Below, one piece after another: positions 1-5,275 of a stretch of 5,439 nucleotides of DNA; the stretch's first letter is position 1; each line of letters starts with the position of its first letter. Source of the DNA: Oscillospiraceae bacterium (GTDB lineage: Bacteria > Bacillota > Clostridia > Oscillospirales > Ruminococcaceae); assembly GCA_900768735.1 (NCBI GenBank), contig CAAGDZ010000300.1:1-5439 (forward strand), in the 5' to 3' direction. Below the pieces are notes generated by a model. The model made no database searches and was not told the DNA's origin. It saw only the letters and a program-made list of their open reading frames with translations. Both the position numbers and the translations under genes were made by a program.

Positions 1-1
1 A

Positions 2-31
2 GCAAGCAGCCACCTGACGGCAGCTGCTTGC
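2..31 (-). terminator. Probable terminator hairpin after the thioesterase gene
   Basis: Positions 2-10 (GCAAGCAGC) and 23-31 (GCTGCTTGC) form a perfect 9-bp stem around a 12-nt loop, about 55 nt past the stop codon of the minus-strand thioesterase. A minus-strand transcript would leave the stem at position 1 with a U, and the rest of any U-tract lies outside the window, so the terminator call cannot be completed. On the plus strand the stem is followed only by interrupted T-runs (ATTTTAATTTTTT at 41-53), so it could also act on a convergent transcript entering from the left. Confidence 0.45.
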
Positions 32-86
32 ATAATTCCATTTTAATTTTTTACCCCAACTATTGACAAAGAGCCTATTTATTCAA

Positions 87-491
87 TCACTTTTTCCCCG
101 TCTTATACCCCGTTATCGCCGTTTCCGCCACCAGCGTCCCCAGCTCGTCGGTAATCTTCACCAGATAATAGCAGGTCGAGCGGCCGTCCTTTACGCACTC
201 TGCCTGCGAAATCAGCCTTTTGCCCTTAGGCACGCCGAGAAAGGTGATATTCGAGTTCAGCGACACTGTGCCGGGGTTCTGCCAGTTTGACGCTACCGCA
301 AAGGTAAAATCCGCAAGCGTAAACGTCGCGCCGCCCATAAGCGAGCCCATAGCGTTTAAATGCCTGCCGTCAATATCCAGACTGCACTTGGCATAATTGT
401 CGCCTATCTCGTCAATGACCGCGCCGTTTTCGGTGGCATAGCGGTCTTTTGAAAAAAATTTCCGTACTTCTTCAAGCTTTTCTTCGTACAT
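87..491 (-). CDS. PaaI-family hotdog-fold acyl-CoA thioesterase
   Basis: A 134-residue single-domain protein of the size expected for a PaaI/YbgC-type hotdog thioesterase, which hydrolyses acyl-CoA thioesters in the cytoplasm as an oligomer. The active-site segment is clear: H44-x-N46-x-x-G49-x-x-M52-G53-G54, then F57-T-L-A-D61 at the start of the long hotdog helix. Asp61 is the likely catalytic acid/base. Many PaaI proteins have His in the GxxHGG position, here Met52, a variant I believe is common in clostridial members. The start is an ATG at 491, six nucleotides after a GAAAGGA ribosome site (498-504). It lies 15 nt below the stop of the zinc-protease gene, so the two are probably co-transcribed and translationally close. 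The substrate cannot be told from sequence, and nothing links it directly to pilus or protease function. Confidence 0.88.
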   Translation of the reverse strand: MYEEKLEEVRKFFSKDRYATENGAVIDEIGDNYAKCSLDIDGRHLNAMGSLMGGATFTLADFTFAVASNWQNPGTVSLNSNITFLGVPKGKRLISQAECVKDGRSTCYYLVKITDELGTLVAETAITGYKTGKK

Positions 492-506
492 TTTAAATCC
501 TTTCTT

Positions 507-1463
507 TTATCCGTTATAATTTTCATACTGATTATGCACCAGTCCGAACTCGTCCACCTCGGGCGGTGGGTCGTCAAGCCAGCTTATGTAGTAAGCGGTG
601 ATTTCCGTGATTTCATTGTCGATTCGGTCGGTCAGCTTTGTGCTTATACCATCTATCTTCGTAAAGGTGGTAAGCATTATGTCATTTGGCGCATATTCCT
701 GACAATAGTCTTTATATTCCAATGTCGTTCCGTAGTTGTTGTCGTAACCGTCGTATGTATATAAATCCGGCGCGCCGAAGGTATGCAGCAGCTCATGCGC
801 TATAACCGATGGAGCTGTTATTGTACCTCCGAAATTTACCGGAATAAAGCATATCTCATAAGGATATGGGAAAGCTTTGTTATAAACACTCAAAGCATAA
901 GCCGCCGCGCCGCTTTCATCCGTCTGATTTACAAAGATAAAGTACACAACACTGTCACAGCCGTACTTTTCCTTTATTGCCTTGCTGTCGATATTTTTAT
1001 CAATATACTCCCACTCAACAGGAGCGGATTTATCAAAGGATTTTTGCAAATCCATACAATCATCGTCAAGTGCAGTTTCAAAATAGAGGTCGCTCTGCTC
1101 GTTTTCCGCATAGCTGAAACTGAGTTCTTTATTATAATTCTTCGCCTGTTCACACAGCCATTTCACTGCAATATCGGTGTAGGAGAACATATTTTCGCGG
1201 GCTTGCTTATCCTCAGCGGTGCTGAAATCCCATGTGTTTTTCTTGTCGTTTGCAAATATGGATACGATAGCTACATTTCCTTCTAAACGCGCCGCCGAAC
1301 CGAGATTGTCAAGGTGTATTTCGGTTGTCATAACCCTTGATTCCGGCGTGGACGGTGAAGAAAACAGGCCGCTTGTGCTTAGACTGTAGATGATATATGC
1401 GACAGCGAGAAGAAATACAATGCTCCCGATAATAATTATCAGCTTGTTTTTGATAAAGCTCAC
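507..1463 (-). CDS. Membrane-anchored putative zinc metalloprotease (zincin), family not recognised
   Basis: I do not recognise the family. From a GTG at 1463 it is 318 residues: a short basic N-terminus (SFIKNK), one hydrophobic segment at about residues 8-28, then a soluble domain that should lie outside the membrane. Residues 223-233 read HELLHTFGAPD, matching the zincin pattern HExxHxxGxxD: His223, His227 and probably Asp233 would bind zinc, with Glu224 as catalytic base. A downstream NDIM (Met263) could be the Met-turn of metzincin-like enzymes. Five cysteines lie in the outer part. The start is uncertain. The frame stays open upstream to a TTG at 1544, but that extension is encoded by the pilin terminator. 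At the GTG, GAAAGG is immediately adjacent, which is closer than usual. The gene lies downstream of the pilin, behind a terminator, so expression is probably by read-through. Zinc binding and protease activity are inferred from the motif alone. Confidence 0.7.
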   Translation of the reverse strand: MSFIKNKLIIIIGSIVFLLAVAYIIYSLSTSGLFSSPSTPESRVMTTEIHLDNLGSAARLEGNVAIVSIFANDKKNTWDFSTAEDKQARENMFSYTDIAVKWLCEQAKNYNKELSFSYAENEQSDLYFETALDDDCMDLQKSFDKSAPVEWEYIDKNIDSKAIKEKYGCDSVVYFIFVNQTDESGAAAYALSVYNKAFPYPYEICFIPVNFGGTITAPSVIAHELLHTFGAPDLYTYDGYDNNYGTTLEYKDYCQEYAPNDIMLTTFTKIDGISTKLTDRIDNEITEITAYYISWLDDPPPEVDEFGLVHNQYENYNG

Positions 1464-1490
1464 CCTTTCGCTCGTGAATTTATCATTATT

Positions 1491-1526
1491 AAAAATAATT
1501 CCCCAACGGAGACCCATTGGGGAATT
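1491..1526 (-). terminator. Strong intrinsic terminator after the pilin gene
   Basis: On the minus strand, AATTCCCCAATGG and CCGTTGGGGAATT form a 13-bp stem closed by a GTCT tetraloop (1497-1526), followed by A and TTTTT (1495-1491). The one imperfect pair is G-U in the minus-strand RNA but C-A in the plus-strand RNA, so the structure is built for minus-strand transcripts. It begins 28 nt after the pilin stop and ends just upstream of the next gene, making it an internal terminator that should reduce, perhaps not abolish, transcription of the protease and thioesterase genes. Confidence 0.9.
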
Positions 1527-1554
1527 GATTTTAATAAGAATCAATACTTATTGA

Positions 1555-2253
1555 TTATCCAGCAGAAGAAGCAGAAGAAGAATCATCAGCAGGAGCAGAA
1601 GCGCCGTCCTTTGTTACCTTGGGGTTAGTACCAACGATGTCGCCGCCGATAACGCCTTCATCATTGCCTGATGCTGCGAAGATGTCAGGAGTGATTTCTG
1701 TCTGACCTGTGATATCAGCTGCAGAATAAGCTACCTGTGTGCATACGCCGTTCTTGATAACGATAATAGCTGAACCAGCCTTACATTCCTTAAGATCCTT
1801 TTCAAGAGCTTCCTTCCAAGCTGCTATCATATCACTACCAGCCCAGTTGCCGCCTGCTGCCTTCTTACCGCTAACGGATAAAGCAGCGTTAGAGCCATTT
1901 GAGCCAGATTTGATAGGAACAGTAGTAGCAGCAGCTTCAGCCGAGCCGCCAGCGGGAGCTGTAAAGGAAAATTGAGCATTTGCTCCGCCACTATTAGAAA
2001 TGTCGTAAATCAATACGGTGCCATAACCCTTAAGTGTGCAGCCCTTTGTCTCCATAGAAGAAATTGTGTTTGTAACAGTCTTTCTGATGGAAGCAGCTGT
2101 CTGGTCAGCAGAAGTGATGTTTGCCGACTTAACGTAACCAATCATAGTGGGGATGAGGATTGCTGCAAGAACGCCGATGATAGCGATAACAACAATCAAC
2201 TCAACGAGTGTAAAGCCCTTTTTAGCTTTAAGCTTTTGTAATTTCTTTATCAT
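1555..2253 (-). CDS. Type IV prepilin-like protein (pilin or pseudopilin)
   Basis: A 232-residue protein with a textbook class III signal: basic leader MIKKLQKLKAKKG, cleavage by prepilin peptidase after Gly13, then Phe14 (methylated in the family) and Glu18 at position +5, in the hydrophobic helix FTLVELIVVIAIIGVLAAILIP. The mature protein would be about 219 residues: the N-terminal assembly helix, a Gly/Ala/Ser-rich globular head with three cysteines (72, 157, 171), and a low-complexity Ser/Ala/Asp tail (about 218-232). It would be membrane-inserted and then polymerised into a pilus or type II-like pseudopilus. The start is fixed by a perfect Shine-Dalgarno. Codon choice (many GCT, GCA, AAG) differs from the GC-rich third positions of neighbouring genes, as expected for high expression. 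No prepilin peptidase, ATPase or platform protein lies in the window, so pilin versus pseudopilin cannot be decided. Confidence 0.92.
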   Translation of the reverse strand: MIKKLQKLKAKKGFTLVELIVVIAIIGVLAAILIPTMIGYVKSANITSADQTAASIRKTVTNTISSMETKGCTLKGYGTVLIYDISNSGGANAQFSFTAPAGGSAEAAATTVPIKSGSNGSNAALSVSGKKAAGGNWAGSDMIAAWKEALEKDLKECKAGSAIIVIKNGVCTQVAYSAADITGQTEITPDIFAASGNDEGVIGGDIVGTNPKVTKDGASAPADDSSSASSAG

Positions 2254-2261
2254 GGGAAATT

Positions 2262-2270
2262 ACCTCCTTA
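2262..2270 (-). promoter_or_regulatory. Perfect ribosome binding site of the pilin gene
   Basis: On the minus strand this reads TAAGGAGGT, fully complementary to the usual 3' end of 16S rRNA, with 8 nt to the ATG at 2253. It is by far the strongest ribosome site in the window; the other genes use GAAAGG-like sites. It fixes the pilin start and agrees with high expression. Confidence 0.93.
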
Positions 2271-2295
2271 AGTATAAGATAAAAATAAGTTTATG

Positions 2296-2316
2296 TTTAA
2301 CGGCCGCGCCGCTAAA
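2296..2316 (-). other. Compact hairpin in the predicted pilin mRNA leader
   Basis: In minus-strand RNA, UUUAGCGGC pairs with GCCGUUAAA around a 3-nt loop (GCG), giving 9 pairs including one G-U. In the plus-strand RNA that pair is A-C, so the hairpin is better formed in the pilin direction. No U-tract follows, so it is not a standard terminator. It lies about 25 nt upstream of the ribosome site, and a role in stability or translation control is only inferred. Confidence 0.5.
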
Positions 2317-2327
2317 TCCTTAATGAT

Positions 2328-2363
2328 ACCGGAATGCACTCCAACATTTAAATATATTCCGGT
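2328..2363 (-). other. Inverted repeat near the 5' end of the predicted pilin leader
   Basis: ACCGGAAT (2328-2335) and ATTCCGGT (2356-2363) are a perfect 8-bp inverted repeat with a 20-nt AT-rich loop. On the plus strand a TTTTT run follows directly, which resembles a terminator, but no plus-strand gene precedes it in this divergent region. On the minus strand it would be a stem-loop starting about 9 nt after the predicted start site of the proximal pilin promoter. The perfect stem gives no strand bias. Confidence 0.45.
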
Positions 2364-2378
2364 TTTTTCTGTACCTAA

Positions 2379-2407
2379 AGAATATCACATATCATTCCAA
2401 AATGCAA
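2379..2407 (-). promoter_or_regulatory. Candidate proximal promoter of the pilin gene
   Basis: On the minus strand, TTGCAT (2407-2402) and TATTCT (2384-2379) are separated by 17 bp, with TGA directly before the -10 hexamer (extended -10). Transcription would begin near 2372 and give a leader of about 119 nt. Each hexamer matches consensus at 4 of 6 positions, so the call rests on spacing and the TGn element. Confidence 0.45.
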
Positions 2408-2456
2408 TAGCTAATTTTCAAAAATTTCTTGTTTACAGCGAAATTAGTGAAAAATC

Positions 2457-2485
2457 AATATATCAAATTCAGGTAAAATGTGCAA
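2457..2485 (-). promoter_or_regulatory. Candidate distal promoter of the pilin gene
   Basis: On the minus strand, TTGCAC (2485-2480) and TATATT (2462-2457) are 17 bp apart with a TGA extended -10 element. The -10 matches consensus at 5 of 6 positions; the -35 is poor beyond TTG. Transcription would start near 2450, for a leader of about 197 nt. The -35 lies within the inverted repeat at 2479-2493, so a protein bound there would block it. Confidence 0.4.
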
Positions 2486-2493
2486 TTTGCACA
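2479..2493. promoter_or_regulatory. Operator-like palindrome TGTGCAATTTGCACA
   Basis: Two perfect 7-bp arms (TGTGCAA and TTGCACA) flank a single central T, the form expected of a site for a dimeric helix-turn-helix repressor. It covers the -35 of the distal candidate pilin promoter. An exact extra copy of the arm TTGCACA occurs at 2562-2568, nearer to speD. The binding protein is unknown and no regulator gene is in the window. Confidence 0.5.
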
Positions 2494-2613
2494 AGGAAAT
2501 GTAACGGTTTACACAGCAACAATATAAACAACGCCGAACCTCACTAGGCTTGCCCCTCCACTTGCACAGCGGTACAGTTTCACTATTATATATGCCTCCC
2601 CCGAAAAATAATA

Positions 2614-2642
2614 TTGACAACTGCGCCGTTTTACTATATTAT
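2614..2642 (+). promoter_or_regulatory. speD operon promoter, near consensus
   Basis: TTGACA (2614-2619) is a perfect -35 and TATTAT (2637-2642) a 5-of-6 -10 at the ideal 17-bp spacing. Transcription should start near 2649, which leaves a leader of only about 22 nt before the ATG at 2672 and too little room for the in-frame ATG at 2657. A vegetative sigma-A promoter for the polyamine operon is the simple reading. Confidence 0.82.
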
Positions 2643-2660
2643 TAAAGTAGCAAATTATGC

Positions 2661-2666
2661 GAAAGG
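2661..2666 (+). promoter_or_regulatory. Ribosome binding site that fixes the speD start
   Basis: GAAAGG stands 5 nt before the ATG at 2672 and resembles the sites of speE (5258-5264) and the thioesterase (498-504). It lies inside the coding frame if the ATG at 2657 were used; that earlier ATG has no comparable site. Confidence 0.75.
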
Positions 2667-2671
2667 CTGTG

Positions 2672-3502
2672 ATGAATGAGTTGGAAAAAAAGCTGAAGCT
2701 GTACGGCTTTAACAACCTCACCAAAACTCTTAGCTTTAACATTTACGATGTGTGCTATGCAAAGACCGCGAGAGAGCAGAAGGACTATATAGACTATATA
2801 GACGAGCAGTACAACTCCGAGCGTCTCACGGGTATTCTGTGCGATGTCACCGATATAATCGGCGCGCACGTTCTGAACATATCAAAGCAGGACTACGACC
2901 CGCAGGGGGCGAGCGTCACTCTGCTTATCTCCGAAAAGGCGACCGCCGGAATGGAGATAGACAAATCCTGCAACCGCGGCATGGTAGACGGAAAGCCGCT
3001 CCACCCACTGCGCCCCGAAACGGTGGTAGGACACCTTGACAAATCGCACGTCACGGTGCACACCTATCCCGAATCCCACCCGAACAACAGTATATCAACG
3101 TTCAGAGTAGACATAGACGTATCGACCTGCGGCGAGATTTCTCCGCTTAATGCGCTCGACTATCTGATAGGCAGCTTTGATTCGGATATAATAACGATAG
3201 ACTACCGTGTGCGCGGCTTTACCCGCGACCTTAGCGGGCACAAGCTGTACCTCGACCACGATATAACCTCGATACAGGACTTTATCAACGACTACACATT
3301 GACAAAGTACGACGCGACGGATATAAACGTGTATCAGGCAAATATATTCCACACCCGCCTTATGGTAAGGGAGATGGATCTCAAAAACTATCTGTTCAAT
3401 ACCGATATATATGACATACCGCCTAAGGAAAGACTGAGGATAACAGAGAGTTTAAGGCGGGAGATGATTGAGATTTATTCGGGGATGAATATTTATGGGT
3501 AA
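2672..3502 (+). CDS. speD: S-adenosylmethionine decarboxylase proenzyme, long bacterial (E. coli) type
   Basis: SpeD removes the carboxyl group of S-adenosylmethionine to give the aminopropyl donor for spermidine synthesis. It is made as a proenzyme that cuts itself between Lys124 and Ser125 (within LDKSHVTVHTYPESHP), turning the serine (codon 3044-3046) into the pyruvoyl cofactor. The catalytic Cys153 lies in STCG. Other segments that I recall closely from E. coli SpeD are KLYGFNNLTK, QDYDPQGASVT, TIDYRVRGFTRD and NVYQANIFHT. From this start it is 276 residues, slightly longer than the roughly 264 of E. coli, with the extra residues mainly just before the cleavage segment (about 98-112). The earlier in-frame ATG at 2657 would add five residues but is too close to the predicted transcription start. 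It is the first gene of the operon with the speA-like gene and speE. Confidence 0.96.
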   Translation: MNELEKKLKLYGFNNLTKTLSFNIYDVCYAKTAREQKDYIDYIDEQYNSERLTGILCDVTDIIGAHVLNISKQDYDPQGASVTLLISEKATAGMEIDKSCNRGMVDGKPLHPLRPETVVGHLDKSHVTVHTYPESHPNNSISTFRVDIDVSTCGEISPLNALDYLIGSFDSDIITIDYRVRGFTRDLSGHKLYLDHDITSIQDFINDYTLTKYDATDINVYQANIFHTRLMVREMDLKNYLFNTDIYDIPPKERLRITESLRREMIEIYSGMNIYG

Positions 3503-3540
3503 ATGCTCCTGCTCCCGAACTTTTATTTTTGGTGAACAAA

Positions 3541-3763
3541 ATGAATTGTTTATTATGTAAAGCCAATATTAAGCCAAGCACAAAAAGCCACATGATTGAC
3601 TGAAAATTGTATAGTTATCATCAAAAACGTACCTTGCTATGAATGTATGCAATGCGGCTAAACGGTTATCGACGGAAACGTGGCGGCGCGCCTTGAAGAA
3701 ATCGCGTCGGCATTTGAAAAAGCCATGACAGAAGTAGCGGTAGTAAACTATACTGCGGCGTAA
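3541..3763 (+). pseudogene. Decayed YgiT-type zinc-finger (MqsA-like antitoxin N-terminal) gene
   Basis: The pieces of one small gene can be read across two frames. The first frame, from the ATG at 3541, gives MNCLLCKANIKPSTKSHMID and hits TGA at 3601. The next frame, from 3608, gives CIVIIKNVPCYECMQCG, then a TAA at 3659, then TVIDGNVAARLEEIASAFEK continuing through AMTEVAVVNYTAA to the stop at 3763. Joined, this has the YgiT layout: CxxC near the start, CxxCxxCG in the middle, and an ARLEE...VVNY tail. Intact members usually have DLxN after the HM(V/I) block, so about two bases are missing near 3601-3607, and the TAA probably replaced a glutamate codon. Relatives often sit beside a small toxin-like gene; none is visible here. 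The remnant splits speD from the speA-like gene without a visible terminator, so read-through is likely. Confidence 0.85.
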
Positions 3764-3802
3764 CTCTACGCCCTTACCTCTCATAAGAAAAGAGACGACA
3801 TA

Positions 3803-5248
3803 ATGTTAGATCAGAACCGAGCGCCCATCTACGAGGCGCTGAAGCAATACAAAGCAAACCGGATAGTCCCCTTTGACGTACCCGGTCACAAAATGGGACG
3901 CGGCAACCCCGAGCTTACCGAGTTTCTCGGTACGGAGTGCATGACCGCCGACGTAAACTCGTCAAAACCGCTTGACAACCTCTGCCACCCGGTATCGGTG
4001 ATAAAAGAGGCGGAGCAGATTGCGGCTGAGGCTTTCGGCGCGAAAAACGCATTCTTTATAGTAAACGGCACGACCGCCGCAGTTCAGGCGATGGTGCTTG
4101 CCGTAGCAAAGCGCGGCGAAAAGATAATCATGCCGCGAAACGTGCACCGAAGTGCGATAAACGCGCTTATTCTCGGCGGCGCAGTACCAGTATATGTAAA
4201 CCCCGGCGTAAACAAGGAGCTCGGCATACCTCTCGGCATGACGGTAGAGGATGTCGAAAGGGCGATAAAGGAAAACCCTGACGCAAAGGCGGTATTCGTA
4301 AACAACCCAACCTATTACGGCGTATGCTCGGATATAAAAAGGATAGCCGAGCTTGCCCACGCTAACGGTATGTATCTGCTCGCGGACGAGGCGCACGGCA
4401 CGCACTTTTATTTCGGTGACAATATGCCGCTTGCGGGTATGCACGCCGGAGCGGATTTGTCCGCGGTAAGTATGCACAAGAGCGGCGGGTCGCTTACCCA
4501 GAGCAGTTTTCTGCTGACCGCCGACACCGTGAGCGAGGGATATATTAGACAGATAATAAACCTCATGCAGACCACGAGCGGCAGCTATCTTTTTATGTCA
4601 AGCCTTGACATCTCGCGCCGCAACCTCGCCCTGCGCGGCAAGGAGATATTTGCAAAGGTGCAGTCTTACGCCGAATATATGCGAAGCGAGATAAACGACA
4701 TCGGCGGCTACTACGCCTTTTCTAAAGAATTATGCGACGGCGGCGCGTTTTATGACTTCGACATAACAAAGCTGTCGGTGCATACAAGAGATATAGGGCT
4801 TGCGGGTATCGAGGTATACGATATTCTGCGCGACCGCTACGGCATACAGATAGAGTTCGGCGATATAGGAAATATCCTCGCTTATGTGTCTATAGGCGAC
4901 AGAGAGCTGTACCTCGACCGCCTTATCGGTGCGCTGAACGACATCAAGCGCATCTACTCCAAAGACAAGACAGGTATGCTGGACCACGAGTACATCAATC
5001 CTATAGTAAGGCTCTCGCCGCAGCAGGCATTTTACGGCAAGCGCAAATCAATCCCTATCGGGGAGAGCGCGGGTAAGATAAGCGCAGAATTTGTCATGTG
5101 CTACCCGCCCGGTATACCGATACTTGCCCCCGGCGAGCAAATAACCGAGGAGATACTCGCATATATAAGATATGCGGGAGATAAGGGCTGTTTTCTCACC
5201 GGCACACAGGATTTAGAAATAAAGAACATTATGATACTTGACGTGTAA
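3803..5248 (+). CDS. speA: PLP-dependent Orn/Lys/Arg decarboxylase of the SpeA (Bacillus) type, probably arginine decarboxylase
   Basis: A 481-residue fold-type I PLP enzyme, the length of Bacillus-type SpeA and much shorter than the 700-plus residue inducible E. coli decarboxylases, as it lacks their N-terminal wing domain. Visible features in order are PGHKMGRG (27-34), the phosphate-binding NGTT (88-91), His115 stacking over the cofactor ring, DEAHG with Asp195 and His198, and SMHKSGG with Lys226 (codon 4478-4480) as the Schiff-base lysine. The C-terminal domain holds the family block around YPPGIPILAPGE (434-445). It decarboxylates a basic amino acid in the cytoplasm. Arginine to agmatine is most likely from the speD/speE context, but lysine or ornithine cannot be excluded by sequence alone. 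The ATG at 3803 follows a weak AAAGAGA-like ribosome site. It begins 39 nt after the YgiT remnant and ends 27 nt before speE. Confidence 0.93.
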   Translation: MLDQNRAPIYEALKQYKANRIVPFDVPGHKMGRGNPELTEFLGTECMTADVNSSKPLDNLCHPVSVIKEAEQIAAEAFGAKNAFFIVNGTTAAVQAMVLAVAKRGEKIIMPRNVHRSAINALILGGAVPVYVNPGVNKELGIPLGMTVEDVERAIKENPDAKAVFVNNPTYYGVCSDIKRIAELAHANGMYLLADEAHGTHFYFGDNMPLAGMHAGADLSAVSMHKSGGSLTQSSFLLTADTVSEGYIRQIINLMQTTSGSYLFMSSLDISRRNLALRGKEIFAKVQSYAEYMRSEINDIGGYYAFSKELCDGGAFYDFDITKLSVHTRDIGLAGIEVYDILRDRYGIQIEFGDIGNILAYVSIGDRELYLDRLIGALNDIKRIYSKDKTGMLDHEYINPIVRLSPQQAFYGKRKSIPIGESAGKISAEFVMCYPPGIPILAPGEQITEEILAYIRYAGDKGCFLTGTQDLEIKNIMILDV

Positions 5249-5275
5249 ACGCCCTGCGAAAGGAATGGTCATAAA

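Larger units (their letters stand above)
2254..2671. other. Divergent intergenic region between pilin and speD
   Basis: This 418-bp stretch separates the minus-strand pilin gene from plus-strand speD. I find no convincing coding sequence in it. From left to right it holds the pilin ribosome site, two hairpins of the predicted pilin leader (2296-2316 and 2328-2363), two candidate pilin promoters, an inverted repeat (2479-2493), a lone copy of its half-site (2562-2568), and the speD promoter (2614-2642). About 2530-2610 is more GC-rich than the AT-rich DNA to its left, and I cannot assign it a function beyond the half-site. Confidence 0.75.

Noticed and set aside
63..91. TTGACA at 63-68 as a plus-strand promoter.
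   Set aside because: At 17 bp the -10 would be ATCACT, which is poor, and it would fire into the antisense of the thioesterase gene.
783..1286. A 167-codon plus-strand open frame opposite the zinc-protease gene, and similar long frames opposite speD and the speA-like gene.
   Set aside because: They lie antisense to genes with clear family motifs and show no ribosome sites or motifs of their own.
1464..1544. An in-frame N-terminal extension of the zinc-protease gene from a TTG at 1544.
   Set aside because: It has no ribosome site, runs through the pilin terminator stem and would put a long polar stretch before the membrane helix.
2411..2447. Inverted repeat CTAATTT / AAATTAG with a 23-nt loop.
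   Set aside because: The arms are short and AT-rich in an AT-rich region, so chance is likely.
2293..2547. An 84-codon plus-strand open frame in the intergenic region.
   Set aside because: It has no ribosome site and no recognisable motif, and it overlaps the promoter, dyad and hairpin elements.
2657..2671. ATG at 2657 as the speD start.
   Set aside because: It lies about 8 nt after the predicted transcription start and lacks a ribosome site; the ATG at 2672 has both a site and good spacing.
2783..2800. Perfect tandem repeat of the 9-mer GACTATATA.
   Set aside because: It encodes DYIDYI in a conserved region of SpeD where E. coli has a similar YIAYIDE; best explained by coding constraint.
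3541..3763. TGA at 3601 or TAA at 3659 as recoded stop codons (selenocysteine, pyrrolysine or programmed frameshift) in a living gene.
   Set aside because: The two halves are in different frames and there is a second stop of another type; two or more independent lesions fit decay better than recoding.
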